Part shown: one piece after another, positions 22,644 through 34,110 of the stretch
Numbering within the stretch: position 1 is the stretch's first letter
Layout: each line of letters starts with the position of its first letter
Source: Rhizopus arrhizus
Lineage: Eukaryota > Mucoromycota > Mucoromycetes > Mucorales > Rhizopodaceae
Length of the DNA: 64,000 nucleotides
Direction of reading: 5' to 3'
NCBI GenBank assembly: GCA_024220505.1
Contig: JAKZZE010000013.1
Span: 1,426,001 to 1,490,000 of the forward strand
The notes under the pieces: generated by a model
Told to the model about the DNA's origin: nothing
The model's input: the letters and a program-made list of their open reading frames with translations, nothing else
The model's database searches: none
Position numbers and translations under genes: made by a program

Positions 22644-22950
22644 TGATTGCAAAATTTAGTATAAATAAACATTTCAAATAGTTCTACGGTTAATTTTCGG
22701 AAACTCTAGTAGGATAAAGATGCACTGCGGCGCAAAGAATGCTTGTTGAAGCGTTTTTTTACGATTAAAGAATATTTTATTTATCTGAGAATTAAAATAA
22801 CCCAATTGAGCACATAATAATGGAAATTATTGTATTGCCCGGGTCAGATCATGAGATGGTTAAAGAGCTAAAAAACCTTTTTGATAGGCAAAAAGGGAAA
22901 AAGGATAAAGATGGGAAGATGAAGAAGATACAGTAACAAGCGATACGAGA

Positions 22951-24249
22951 TTAATTAGAGCTGAACCAATGCAATAGTTTAGTACCCAGAGGTGGAATTT
23001 CAGGAGCAGTTTTGTCATGGTGGAGGTAGTCAAGTTCATGCAGGATTTGGCAAATGATTGGCCATCGAATAAACCACGCTGAATATTTTGATCGACGTTG
23101 TATAGTAGGTTTCTTCCTTGAAGTAGGCAGGAGATTGAGGAGATATGATAAAGGGTCAGAGATAGTGCTTGGCATAAGAAGGCGATGATGCATATTTAGA
23201 CAGGTAATAGCATGCGATCGGGTGAGCAGGTCATGAGGGTGGTAGATACATGGTTTGGGACGGCCACCAGGCAACCAGCCCATACGCCAACGAATTAATC
23301 GGCTACGTTCAATGTATGACATCGGTAGCCAGAGGATGGGATCCACGACTAATTGAGGACGGCAGGCGGAGAGAAGGATAGAGTTAGTGTCTGCACGGCG
23401 GTTTTCAAAAGATTCTTGTAGATAATCTTTACGAATTGCTTTGAACTTGCGTCGATCAAGTTGATCAGGATCGGTTTCAGCGCAGAGTCGCCATAGAGGG
23501 GAAGTAGTGAGCTTGTACCATTGTGAGTGGCTTGTTGATGTTCGAATGTAAGGAAGTAGTCTAAACATAAGAGTATCATCAGGTGCATCAATAGTTCGAA
23601 GCAAGAATTTGGCTTGTAAGATGTGGATACGCTCTTTCATTGTTGGTTGATTTACTAGGTGTAGCATGACCTTGATGGACGAGCGTGAAGTACCCCCAAA
23701 TATTCGACGTAGACATTGGTTTTGGCAAGATTCTATCTTCTGAAGTTCCCTGCATTTCACCGCACTGATGGCTAGACCGTATTCTAGTTGTGGACGAACA
23801 ATTTGAGAATAAAACCGCGTGGAGGTGAGCTTCTCAAAACCAGTAGAGTTCACACCAATGGCTGTCATTTGGTTCATGGTCTTCAGTGCTTTATTGATAT
23901 TATTTTGGATAAGTTCCTTTGTGTTAAGGTATCCTCCAGGGCTGATAGGAATACCTAGGTAGCTGAATGACACTTGACGTGGAAGTGTAATCCCATAGAG
24001 AGCATAGTCTTGAGTGTCAGAGGAGGGGGACAGTATTGCGCATTTGAGGGGGTTCCAACGGAAACCTAGTTGATGGCTATAGTCTTCACATTTTTGTAGA
24101 AGCGTCGTTAGATGTGGAGGTGACGCTATTAGTACCACGTCATCAGCGTACAGGAGACAGTTGATTGATAAAGTAAATTCAATGGGATTAGTCTGAGAAC
24201 CATCAGCAAGGGGGTGATCTCGTAGAAGATTTGGCAATTGGTTAATGTA
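22951..24249 (-). CDS. LINE ORF2, 3' part: RT palm with YADD and C-terminal domain
   Basis: This continues the reverse transcriptase downstream of the Tc1 insertion. The catalytic motif CLLYADDVVLIA lies near the start of this segment. The C-terminal region has a Cys/His-rich motif (CIYHPHDLLTRSHAITCL), as in several LINE clades, and stops at 22951. With the Tc1 element and one TA removed, it joins in frame to the 5' part (LYSIY then INQLPNLL), giving 1103 residues in total. Confidence 0.85.
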   Translation of the reverse strand, partial: YINQLPNLLRDHPLADGSQTNPIEFTLSINCLLYADDVVLIASPPHLTTLLQKCEDYSHQLGFRWNPLKCAILSPSSDTQDYALYGITLPRQVSFSYLGIPISPGGYLNTKELIQNNINKALKTMNQMTAIGVNSTGFEKLTSTRFYSQIVRPQLEYGLAISAVKCRELQKIESCQNQCLRRIFGGTSRSSIKVMLHLVNQPTMKERIHILQAKFLLRTIDAPDDTLMFRLLPYIRTSTSHSQWYKLTTSPLWRLCAETDPDQLDRRKFKAIRKDYLQESFENRRADTNSILLSACRPQLVVDPILWLPMSYIERSRLIRWRMGWLPGGRPKPCIYHPHDLLTRSHAITCLNMHHRLLMPSTISDPLSYLLNLLPTSRKKPTIQRRSKYSAWFIRWPIICQILHELDYLHHDKTAPEIPPLGTKLLHWFSSN

Positions 24250-25896
24250 CAGTTGTTGGAATAATTGTTCGGATGTTTTGCAATTTTATACTTTTCGCTT
24301 TGTATCTCTGCAATCAGATAGGATAGAGCTACGTACAATACCTCATAAGAAAGCGACGGTTTTCATATATAACATATAAAAATTTAAGGTTATGGTATTA
24401 CTTCCATATATAGTAAGGTCAAATTGCGTCAAGCATATGCATTCGAACAATTTTTCCAACTCAATGCATTCTATAATGATGATATCATTGGCGTTTCTGA
24501 CGTCACAAATACAGCATTACAAAATGACGTAATAATGAAATAGCGCTTTTGCTTTTAGTCAGAGCTTAAAATATATAAATAAGGCTGGATTTTGCAGTGT
24601 TTCCCTTCTATCTTGTACAGCCTATACTTCTTTATATCATGGTACACCCTTTATCTCGTAGCAAGCAAGAAAGCATCCGGTCGTTGTTGAAAAAGGGCTT
24701 ATCATACTCAAAAATCATGAAACGAGTTCCAGGAGTATCAAGGTCCACTTTGAGCAAGTACAAGAACTTGTATGCACCTAAACGTACTCGAGGTCATGCT
24801 GGTAGAAAGACTACTATAAGCTCAACGACAAAGAATTACTTGAAGAGAGAACTTATAAATGGTTCACTTCAAACAGCAAAGAGCGTATGGTCATATTTAA
24901 GCAGTATTGGCTATAAGATAGGCTATTTTGGTACAGTAAAAATGCTTCACAACATGGGTTTCAGTACCCAAATTAAGAAGAAAAAACCTCTCCTCAAAAA
25001 ATCACACATGGAAGCTAGACTAAAATGGGCTAAAGCTCACAAAGATTGGACAGAAGATGACTGGAGGCGTATGGTGTTCTCTGATGAGACCAAGATTAAT
25101 GTTTGGGGCTCGGATGGTTGTAAATACTTTTGGAGAAGACCTGGTGACAAATTACAACTTCATCATCTTGACCTTACAGTCAAAGGAGGAGCTGGCAGTG
25201 TGATGCTTTGGGGTTGTATGACATGGGATGGTCCTGGATATGCCTGCGCAATTGAGGACGGTACTATGAAGGCATCAGATTATGTTCATATCCTGTCAAC
25301 TACACTGATGGACAGTCTGAACTACTATGGCTACAAGCAGGAGGCTATCTATTTTCAACAAGATAACGATCCTAAGCACACATTGAAGCTTGCTCGTGCT
25401 TGGTTTAAAGAAAATGGGTTTAAAGAAGAGCACACCTTCAATTGGCCAGCTCAAAGTCCTGATTTGAATCCTATAGAGCATCTCTGGCACCATTTGAAGT
25501 TGAGGCTGAGTTTGTATGAAGGTAGGACTAAAGGAGTGCATGATCTCTGATCTAGAATCGAGAAAGAATGGAACTCTTTTACTAAAGAGCAGTGCCAAGC
25601 ATATATCAAGAGTATGCCAGCTCGTTGTAGAGCAGTCATTAAAGCTAAAGGCGGTTATACACGATATTGAATAAAAGATGATTCAGTTGGAAAAATTGTT
25701 CGAATGCATATGCTTGACGCAATTTGACCTTACTATATATGGAAGTAATACCATAACCTTAAATTTTTATATGTTATATATGAAAACCGTCGCTTTCTAA
25801 TGAGGTATTGTAAGTAGCTCTATCCTATCTGATTGCAGAGATACAAAGCGAAAAGTATAAAATTGCAAAACATCCGAACAATTATTCCAACAACTG
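24250..25896 (+). mobile_element. Tc1/mariner element with 212-bp terminal inverted repeats
   Basis: The 1647-bp element has TA duplications at 24248-24249 and 25897-25898. The ends start CAGTTGTTGGAATAATTG and form long arms (24250-24461 and 25685-25896) that differ at only about two positions. The inner border of each arm also carries an inverted version of the outer end (AGTTGGAAAAATTGTTCG). One transposase gene lies on the plus strand, opposite to the host LINE. Near-identity of the arms suggests recent insertion. Confidence 0.9.
24639..25670 (+). pseudogene. Tc1-type DDE transposase with late nonsense codon
   Basis: The start chosen is the first ATG with HTH-like sequence (MVHPLSRSKQESIRSLLKKG). 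An N-terminal paired-like DNA-binding region is followed by the catalytic core: D in FSDETKINVWG, D in FQQDNDPKHT, E in QSPDLNPIEHLW. I count 37 residues between the second Asp and the Glu, more than the 34 usual for Tc1. A TGA at 25548-25550 interrupts the frame after KGVHDL. The same frame continues with family-like SRIEKEWNSF and KAKGGYTRY to a stop at 25668-25670. The family normally has Trp at the stop position, so TGG to TGA is likely. The catalytic triad precedes the stop, so activity of the shortened protein cannot be excluded. Confidence 0.85.
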
Positions 25897-27911
25897 TAGA
25901 TTGAGTATAGGAAAGGAGACAGAATCGAACCCTGCAACACACCAGTAGCGGGTGAGAATCGGGAAGATTTAGCATTCCCCAGGAGAACTTCAATCTGGAC
26001 ATCATTAAAAAGGTTTTTAAGCAAGTTGAGTAGCGCCGGATCAAGGCTTTGCTCTAAAGCTTGCCACACATGACAGCGGTCAACAGTATCATAGGCAGCT
26101 TTAATGTCTAAGAACGCCAGAGTTGGAGTGACCTTATGGTGCTTGCGTAGAATAGAACATATTTCAACGAGGGACAGTGCTTGATCAAGTGTACTACGGG
26201 CTACACGGAAACCGCCCTGTGCAATATCAAGTGTAGGGCTTTGATCGACTAGTTCAGGATATAGACATTTTTCTATGATTTTTCTGAAAATAGAGGTTAA
26301 GCTAATCGGACGGAAGTTTCCTGGATCAGTTACCGGGCCTTTTTTATATATGGGAAGAACCTGAGCGACTCTCCATGACAGAGGGGTGTAGCTCCATCGC
26401 CAGCAAAGTTGAAACAGGTACACAAGAATTGGTGTTAAGCGATCAGTGATAGGTATAATTGTTTCTATAGTAAGATGGTCTACACCGGGTGCTTTCCGTC
26501 GGGGTAGGTGTGCAATGGCATCATTAACTGTTTCGATAGTAAAAGGACATGTGTTTGTATCAAATGGTTCATTCTGGTTGACGGATGGCGTCGATTCAGT
26601 AAAGTTAGATATTAAATCACCAGCAAAAGTGCGCTGAAGGTGTTGCGCCATTACTTCAGCAGCACGCTGTGGCCCCTCTATATGAGAGAAGGTAGGCTTG
26701 AGAGTTCTGTTTTTTCTGATACGACTGAATTTAGCGATCGCCTTGGAGTAGTTTCCCTGGGACATTTGGTCACAGAAGCAGCGCCAAGTTTCGCGACGTC
26801 TCTTTAGAATGAGTTGACGTAATTTCGCTTGAGCTTCCTGATGTGCTACCCATAATCGTAGTGCATTGAAACCATGTGCTTTCCTCCACTTTTTGTAATA
26901 ATATTCTTTACGGTTAAAGGCGGCTGTCATTTCAGTTGTCCAAAAATCCTTAAGCCATTCATCCGTTGGCGGTGAGCGTCTACCACAAATCTTATCCAGG
27001 CTGTCGTAAATAGTGTCACATAGTTGCTGGTGTATTGAATCAATGTATTGACAAGCCTCAGTTCTATTAGGGAAAGAAAGTGATGACTGGTGGGGTAGTA
27101 TTATCTGTAAATTTTCAGTGAATACTTCTTTGTAAGAGTTTCTGAAACGTGGATGTTTGAGTTTTCCAATATTCCAGGTAACGCGTTGTGGAGGCAAATG
27201 GACTTGGAGATTAGAGGGCAAGTCAAATGACATTGACATGAACTTGTGGTTTGAATTGAGAGAAAGATCATGCCTTATGTGTATAGATGGCGAGATCAAT
27301 TCATTATTGCTGAGAAAAAAGTCAATGATGCTTGTACCCTGAAATGTATACGAGGTAGGTTGTCCATGTGTAAGACGTTGATTCCAGAGTATAAGATTAT
27401 GGGAGCACATCCAGTTGTAGAAAATTCGCCCTCGTGGGTCTATTCGAGTGTCGCCTGTGTAAGATCCAAGGCGAGCATTAAAATCACCGCATAATATAGT
27501 ATTGGACGTATTAGCGTATTGCAAAGGTAGTGTATCTAGTATCGTTGTTACTTCATCATCATCTAAAGAGGGTGGTAAATATAGGCAGTGGATCAATATT
27601 TTAGAGGCTAAGACAATTGATAAAGAATACTTAGCTAATAGGGGGTGAGTATGAGTAATTTGGTAGACTGGTAGTTTGCATCGAGGATTCACCAGAAGAG
27701 CCAGACCAAGCTGTCCAATACCCGTGATAGAGTTCCGTGGTGTACCATAGGTGTAATATTCGGCCCAGTTAGTCTTGTATCTTGTTGGGGGGAGTAACCA
27801 AGTCTCAGTGAGAAAGAGTAAGTCCGAATTATGTGAGAGTTGCAGGATTGGATAGATAGATTGCTTTGGCATTCCGGTTGCATTGAATAATGAGATTCTG
27901 AGAGAACTCAT
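25897..27911 (-). CDS. LINE ORF2, 5' part: endonuclease and RT N-terminal half
   Basis: The start is set at the ATG at 27911 (MSSLRISLFNATG), four bases after the ORF1 stop. An upstream in-frame start at 27968 would overlap ORF1. The first ~220 residues are an exonuclease-endonuclease-phosphatase type endonuclease (LFLTETWL, ILCGDFNARLG, SIIDFFLSNN). The reverse transcriptase follows with RRKAPGVDHL, GNFRPISLTSIFRK, FLDIKAAYDTVD and GVLQGSILSPFLYSIY. The Tc1 element then splits the frame. The tight ORF1-ORF2 spacing suggests translation by termination-reinitiation (inference). Confidence 0.88.
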
Positions 27912-27915
27912 TATA

Positions 27916-29169
27916 TTAATTATGCAAGGAAGGAGAAGCGCGATCACCAGGCTGAGCAAGTTCTTCATCGGTGAGCATGTTGATGTCGTCTAAGTCATGA
28001 GCGTTGGAGGTATCTTCGCCTGAGGCAGGCGATTGATCAAAGATATTTGACAAGTGAGGGTTACGAGCCGAGGCAAGCGTGTCATAGAATTTCTTAGAAA
28101 TCCATTGTTTGTCGTAGAAGAAGCGGGCCACAGCATACTTGACTGGAGCACGGATGTGTTGTACGGCACGTTCAAGGCGTGTAATTTGGTGTTCTTTAGC
28201 AATTTTGTCACGTTCTGTAGTGGAGAGGGAGGCGAGGTTTGGGTCTTCAAGGATGGATCCACTGTTGGGATTAAAGTTCTCTTTAGGTGTAATTCGATGT
28301 TTTGTTAAGAGTTCAATAAATTCGTTTTCATAGTCGTTGTGGATGAGGATAGCGGCTGTGTGGCGTGCAGGGTAGTGAATGTCTAGAAGACGAGCATTGT
28401 TGACACCAAGACGGCGGAAAGTTGTACGGAGGGTTCCAACAGGGATACGAGCCTTCGTAGGGATGTAGAGGTACTTGAAGCCTTGGTTTGGAGATGGTGG
28501 TTGGAAGACCCGTGCGGCAGCAGCTTCACGTTGAACACGGCGTTGTTCTTTTTGACGAAGCATCGACTGTTTGAGGGAATCTAACTTAGCCTTGTTATGC
28601 CAAGGTGCGTCAGGGAATCCAATACGTTGTGAAGACTCCTGAATAGTAGGGAATTCATCCGACGCGGCCTGTTGGTGAGCTTGGGGTGATTGTGTGGACA
28701 TAGTGGCTATTTGGTTCTGCAGCTTCTGAATAGCTTCATGGGCCTTAGAAAGTTCGGCGGTCAGATATTCAACTGTTTTTTGTAATTGTATAATCAATGG
28801 TTGCGAATCATCAGTCACAGTTGATAGTTGGGTGGGTACTGAGTTAGCTGCGTTAGAATCTTCGAGTGTGTTCGAAAGTTCCATACTGTGAGGTAATTGA
28901 GATGTTTGTTCGTCAAAAGTAGCTGTACACTGTAAAAGTTGGTACATAGGGTGTGCTTTAATATATTTATGGCAAGAAGTGCACATAAACTGTGGTTGAG
29001 TTGGATCGCGTGAAGATGAGCCATGGCGATGAAAAGTAGTGGTCGCCTTGCACGCAGGACATGTGATTCGTTTACGGTAGGTTTTGAAAAGTGTGTCAAG
29101 TTCAGCCAGCTGCTCTTCTGTGAGAGTAGGTAGTTGAGCCTTATTATAAGGGCCTCTCGTGGGTGGCAT
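27916..29169 (-). CDS. LINE ORF1 nucleic-acid-binding protein, 417 aa
   Basis: It is the first ORF of the element and starts MPPTRGPYNKAQLP. It has a CPAC...CTSC zinc-binding pair near residues 38-65, a helical, probably coiled-coil stretch (LQKTVEYLTAELSKAHEAIQ) near ~130-160, and a central region that could be an RRM-like fold (YLYIPTKARIPVGTL). It ends in an acidic tail. LINE ORF1 proteins bind the element RNA and form the particle with ORF2 product. The frame is intact. Confidence 0.75.
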   Translation of the reverse strand: MPPTRGPYNKAQLPTLTEEQLAELDTLFKTYRKRITCPACKATTTFHRHGSSSRDPTQPQFMCTSCHKYIKAHPMYQLLQCTATFDEQTSQLPHSMELSNTLEDSNAANSVPTQLSTVTDDSQPLIIQLQKTVEYLTAELSKAHEAIQKLQNQIATMSTQSPQAHQQAASDEFPTIQESSQRIGFPDAPWHNKAKLDSLKQSMLRQKEQRRVQREAAAARVFQPPSPNQGFKYLYIPTKARIPVGTLRTTFRRLGVNNARLLDIHYPARHTAAILIHNDYENEFIELLTKHRITPKENFNPNSGSILEDPNLASLSTTERDKIAKEHQITRLERAVQHIRAPVKYAVARFFYDKQWISKKFYDTLASARNPHLSNIFDQSPASGEDTSNAHDLDDINMLTDEELAQPGDRASPSLHN

Positions 29170-29308
29170 TTACTATTGTCGGTGGTTGTGATGTAGGAAT
29201 GTAGTTTTGAATAATGTATGAAAGTGCCTTTGCGTCGCTTGCCAAAAAAGGAAAAAACTTATAGAAAGTATTGGAAAGCGGAAAAAAGTCTTTGAAGCGT
29301 TTTTTTAC

Positions 29309-30690
29309 AGTGTTTGTGGTGTATTTTTGACTTTATTTTTTGGTTGTTTTTGTGGAATAGGTGTGTTGTTTCTCTCGATTAATAAAATTAACAAATAAAT
29401 CAAATAATCGATGAGTCTCTTGAACCTCTTTATTGAGTAAGGACGAGAGAGAGAGCCCATTCAATACAAACTACGTCTTAGAATATAACAATATGATTTA
29501 GGGTCCGAGGTAGTACGGTATAAATTGTGTGGGCTGTTTATCGTACATAGCACGAAGTGCTATATATGATATACAGTCAAATTATTAACTTTAAGAATCT
29601 TTTGAGTGATCTCACACGACATTAAGGAAATTATTAGGGTAAATACGACAGTTTTCCGCATTTTTTTTTTAAAACGCTCCATTCGTTTTCACTGCTCCAC
29701 TTTTTTTTTTCTTTTTTTTTTTTTGGCAGGTAAATATTGAAATGGGCTGGATCTACTTGGCAAAATCACTTTTTAAACTATATAAAACCTGAGTTTTGCT
29801 GTTAAAAGACGTAACGAACCGATATTACACAGCTTGCATTTTTCTGCATTATGATTGTAATGGTCGTAAAAAAGATTCCTTTTCATTAGTTTTTTTAAGC
29901 AATTACAAAGAAAGTAGATTATGTAGAATTTTTTATTTTTTTTTTAAAAAAATGTTCTGCGACTCTCTTTTTTGTTTCTATCTTGAACTACATTTTGTGG
30001 TTGTTTTTAGAATTGATAATTTGCAACAACAAAAAAAGAGACAACTTATAGCTCCATTACTGCCAAGAATGTAAAAAAAAAAAAAAGAACAAAGCTTACG
30101 TTTTTTATGCCTCTGTCAATTGTCGTATCTTAAACCACTTCCACATCTTGTACTCTAGCTGATATGTTTTTAATGGAAACTTAAAATGTGAAAAAGACAT
30201 GTAAGCATTATGGCAAAAAGTCAGTAATGCACCTGTACCGTTAGTTCTATTTATTTTAGCAAATTTAAACAAGATATGCTTTGATTGCTGTAACTTTTCT
30301 TTGTATCCAATTGTAGTACTGCTTCATTATACTTTTACTAGTCGAGTTACATTACAAACTTTTTATGTTAATTGAACTGGGAGTAATTTGTCATAGTTGT
30401 GAATCTTTATTTTTTTGTATTAAATATGGAGGAATAAACTGAAGAATATAAATGCGTAATAGATATAAAAAAGAGTTGTATAAACTATTATCAAATTCAG
30501 ATCATATACAATAAAGTAATTTGTTTATAAATTACTTCCTCATCGGGTAAAAATATTGATTTGAGTAGGTTGACCTTTGTTATTATACTTTTTCTCTGTT
30601 ATAGTCAGTTTAATTGAAGCCAAAGGAATTCAATCTGTTTGACTACTAATAATTGTTGTAATCATGAATTAAAATAAACCGAATTTCAAA

Positions 30691-30723
<33 letters not shown>

Positions 30724-33213
30724 ACGAGTTTGCAAATGCTCTAGGATGACGTCGTTATAACTTACAATTGTTTCAAAAAGTACAAGAAACTTCCGATTGT
30801 ACTTCTTTTCTTTCTTCATGTAATCCTGCTAACGAAATTCTTACGGCTCATAATTATTTTTACTATTCTAAACACTTGCTAACAATTAAACTATTATTAT
30901 TTATCTCGTACCTTAATCTAGTTATTTGCCCCTTTGCATCAAAATTGTTCTTTTATCCTGAATTGTAATTATACCATGGTCGATTAATACATGGCTCCGT
31001 GAAAGTGTAAAAGTAAATAGTTATGGTAAAGAAAAATCCGTTTACCTTTGATTCTAATGATTTATAGAAGAAACTCGAACAACATACTTTTACAATTATT
31101 TAACAAGGATTAGCTTTTTTTTAAGGTAAATAGTGATCGTTTGTTGATATACATTGTGTCTAATGTATGTTCACAGAATATGAACTACATTCTGTTTAGT
31201 CCTATGCTTTATGAAATATTTAGTAGAAAAAAGTCTTTATTTGGTAGAAAAAAAAAACATACAAGTTCAGTACTCATAATGAAAAAAATCTTATTTTGAT
31301 TAGCATATTGGATATAAGGCTATAAATTCCTTTAACAATAACGTAACACTGTAGAAATAATGGAAGGTGTCAAATAACATATCATTTTGCAGTGCAACTT
31401 GTTAACAGATACAAAACCTGAAGCTTTGTTTAAAAACTCTTAAAACGATTCTTTTTTATTACAGCTACAAAAGGTATAAAAATAGTTTCTTGTAAAAGGT
31501 TTTAAGCATAGAAACATGCATAGAATTTATTTGGGCTATAGTCGAAGAGTAATTTACGTGAATACAGCAATACATAAGAGAAGATTAAATATATATTTTG
31601 GATGGAGTTTTGATGATAATTAAAATAAAGGAACGTGGAAAAAGAAGTTATTAAATCATAGACATAGGCATAAAAGCATAAAAAAAATAAAAAAAGAAGG
31701 TTACATAAATGAAATGAAGAAAAAGGTATTAAAGATCGGAAAGCATACCATTATGCCTACCACCCGTTCTGCCACTCGTCCTACTTCTCGTCGTCAAAAT
31801 AAAAAAAGAATAGAATTGTTTCTTTTTCCTTTTATTGTTTTATCTTTGTTAAATAAATTCTACTATTGTTTGTTAAATGTCGTTTAGAATTGTCTTGTCA
31901 TGATTAGATCTTCATGATGGTAATGTTAGTACTTTTTTATATAACTTAGTTGTTATTCTTCAATGCCATTGATCCTATGACGTTAATTATATGAAATAAA
32001 CTTGCATGGATTTTAAAGCATTATTTTATTTTTTTCTTTTTTTCATGGCTTTTTTTTTTTTTTTTTTTCGTATATTCATTATTACTCTACTTTGTTAACA
32101 GTTTTTGATACTTTTAGCTATTGCTGATATGAACCATGTTTTGAAAACGAAATAGCTAAAACTAAATCAGCTCAAACAGTCAATGCATTACAAATGAAAA
32201 AAAAAAAAAAAAAAAAATTATTATGTTGTATTCCTTTTAACTATTTCTTTTTATCTTTGCTTATAGTAAGCTCTAGTATTCTTTTACTTCAAATATTGCG
32301 AAAGCTTTAGTCAAACAAGACATTTTTAACGAATGGTTCACTAATTAAAACTTAGTTATGGCTACATTACAATATGCAGCAACCCTTGCTCTTCTTTATA
32401 TCATTATTTGTATTCCTTTCCGCTCCTTACTTTGATATCTTACTGACTCTATCTGTAGTGTACAACCTAGCTGTATAATCAATACTCTATCATGCTGTAG
32501 ACCAGTTTGTCGCAACTATTCATCCTCTGCTTTTGTATACTGTGCTTGGCGTGTTGTTTCATATTGTGTATGCTGTTGATATTAGGTAAAATTATACTCT
32601 ATGTTGCTTCAGATAGATTGAACCTTAACCAACAACATATTGTATAGATAGTATGTTTGAACAAGACAAAAGGTATAATTTGTTTGCTTGTTATTTTTTC
32701 TTAACTGATGTTCTTTATTTATTAGATTTTAATACTTTGTTTTATTTTGCAATGGGGATCTTGTATGAAGCAACTGTGATGATATTAACGATAACAGCAA
32801 TGATGATAGAGTATTATGAAACCCAATAAAGCATAGGCGCACGGACTTGAGGAAAAGTAACAATGGTTGTATAAGACAATTATCCATCATGTGATAAAAA
32901 AAAAAAGGAAAACAATTTTGGTAAATAGAAATAAAATTGCATGTGTTTAAATATTAATCATTCTGTTGAATGTAGATTGCAATGTAGATTGTTGAAAGTA
33001 ATTAAATCTGCTAAATGGGTTGCATTGAATATTGTCGAGGACAGGTAAGTAATGACGTACGATTATATTGGATCTGTTCATTCTGTATTCCTTTTCTTTT
33101 GTTATTACTTTTTTTTTATTTAAATGTATATTAAATAAATAATATAATAAAATAAATAAAGCATCGTATTATTAAATCATTTAAATTTGTCCATTTATAC
33201 TACCCTATACAAT
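29309..33213. other. Non-coding, AT-rich stretch between LINE and LTR A copy 3
   Basis: No recognisable gene. It contains homopolymer tracts, an (AAT)n microsatellite near 30692-30712, and A-runs near 32195-32218. A tiny frame at 31752 begins MPTTRSATRPTSRRQ with C-rich, highly biased codons unlike its surroundings. It may be a stray exon or decayed gene start, but no continuation could be joined to it. Confidence 0.5.
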
Positions 33214-33376
33214 TGTTAAGGATACATAAGATTATAGTCACTTTATTTTAGTAAAAGGAATCAGATATGATCCTGAATAATATATTGACATAACTTGGAA
33301 TCATTTATAACATTATTCCCAACACAGATCAATAAAATACTTTGATTAGATTTTTATATTAAGCTTTATTCATATT

Positions 33377-33955
33377 TGTTATGTTCTGGTAAAGTAATTT
33401 AAAGGTAGCAATAAAACCAAAGAATACTTTTTGAGACTGAACTTTATTTAAGACAATCTTAATTGTTAAAAAGGAATCATTACAAAGTCTACTATTTATA
33501 TTCTTCTATCAGTTGGCGGGTAAATGAGTAGTTATGAGCGTAGATCCAATAATTGACATGTTTGATTGAAGAATGATCACTGAATCGATTATGAAAATTT
33601 TTAATTCGTTGTTTTATAGATCTTATGGTTCTTTAACTGATCTGGGAGAATTGTCCCGTCTTCATTGAGAGGAAAGATATATTTATATGAAATGCCTCCA
33701 GTCAGATCAAAGTTGACTAGGTACCTGATCCATTATTATTCATTTACAGAAATGATGAATAGTAAAGATCATGACTTATTTATTGTTCATGTTTACTTTA
33801 TAGAATGAATCTAATAGTGATAGTTTTATATAAAAAGAAGAAGATTATATTTTATTTAATAAAGATTTAAATTATTATCTTTTATCAATTTTAATATACT
33901 TCTTTTAGTTGTGATTATTCAATGTCTGTTATGATCAGACACTGTTCTACAACAA
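33377..33955 (-). repeat. LTR 'B', inverted copy
   Basis: It is a 579-bp reverse-complement copy of 18808-19386, from TGTTATGTTCTGG to GTTCTACAACA. One end abuts LTR A sequence and the other abuts the fragment of the recombinase-like gene, so it truncates that fragment. Confidence 0.75.
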
Positions 33956-34100
33956 TTTCAAAATCACCAAGGTCTTCAATTTTCTTTTCACATTTTTTAG
34001 CATTTTCTACAGAATAGTCAAACTAAAAAAGCATACATATTGCTTGATTTCGTGTTATGATCATGATAATCGTTGCTTGGCAATAAAAAAAGTTGGTTAT
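33956..34100 (-). pseudogene. Inverted 5' fragment of the recombinase-like gene
   Basis: On the minus strand this matches 21372-21514 closely: the ~35-bp leader ending in CAACGATTATCATGAT, the start codon, and the first ~36 codons (frame MIITRNQAI, later KKIEDLGDFE). It then breaks at LTR B. One frame difference near the start codon region (TAGTTTGAC versus ATGTTGAC) shows decay. It lies directly beside the subterminal-type minisatellite, the same neighbour the intact copy has. Confidence 0.75.
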
Positions 34101-34110
34101 GTTGCCACAA

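Larger units (their letters stand above)
22763..29291 (-). mobile_element. Full-length non-LTR (LINE-type) retrotransposon with 17-bp TSD
   Basis: The minus-strand element of 6529 bp is flanked by identical 17-bp repeats TTGAAGCGTTTTTTTAC at 22746-22762 and 29292-29308. It has ORF1 (27916-29169), and ORF2 with an AP-type endonuclease and reverse transcriptase (22951-27911). There is a ~120-bp 5' leader and an A/T-rich 3' end. The long variable TSD and two-ORF layout are diagnostic of LINEs. ORF2 is interrupted by a Tc1 element at 24250-25896. I did not assign a clade. Confidence 0.9.

Noticed and set aside
27912..27968. ORF2 start at the upstream in-frame position 27968
   Set aside because: It would overlap the end of ORF1, while the ATG at 27911 directly follows the ORF1 stop and opens the endonuclease domain.
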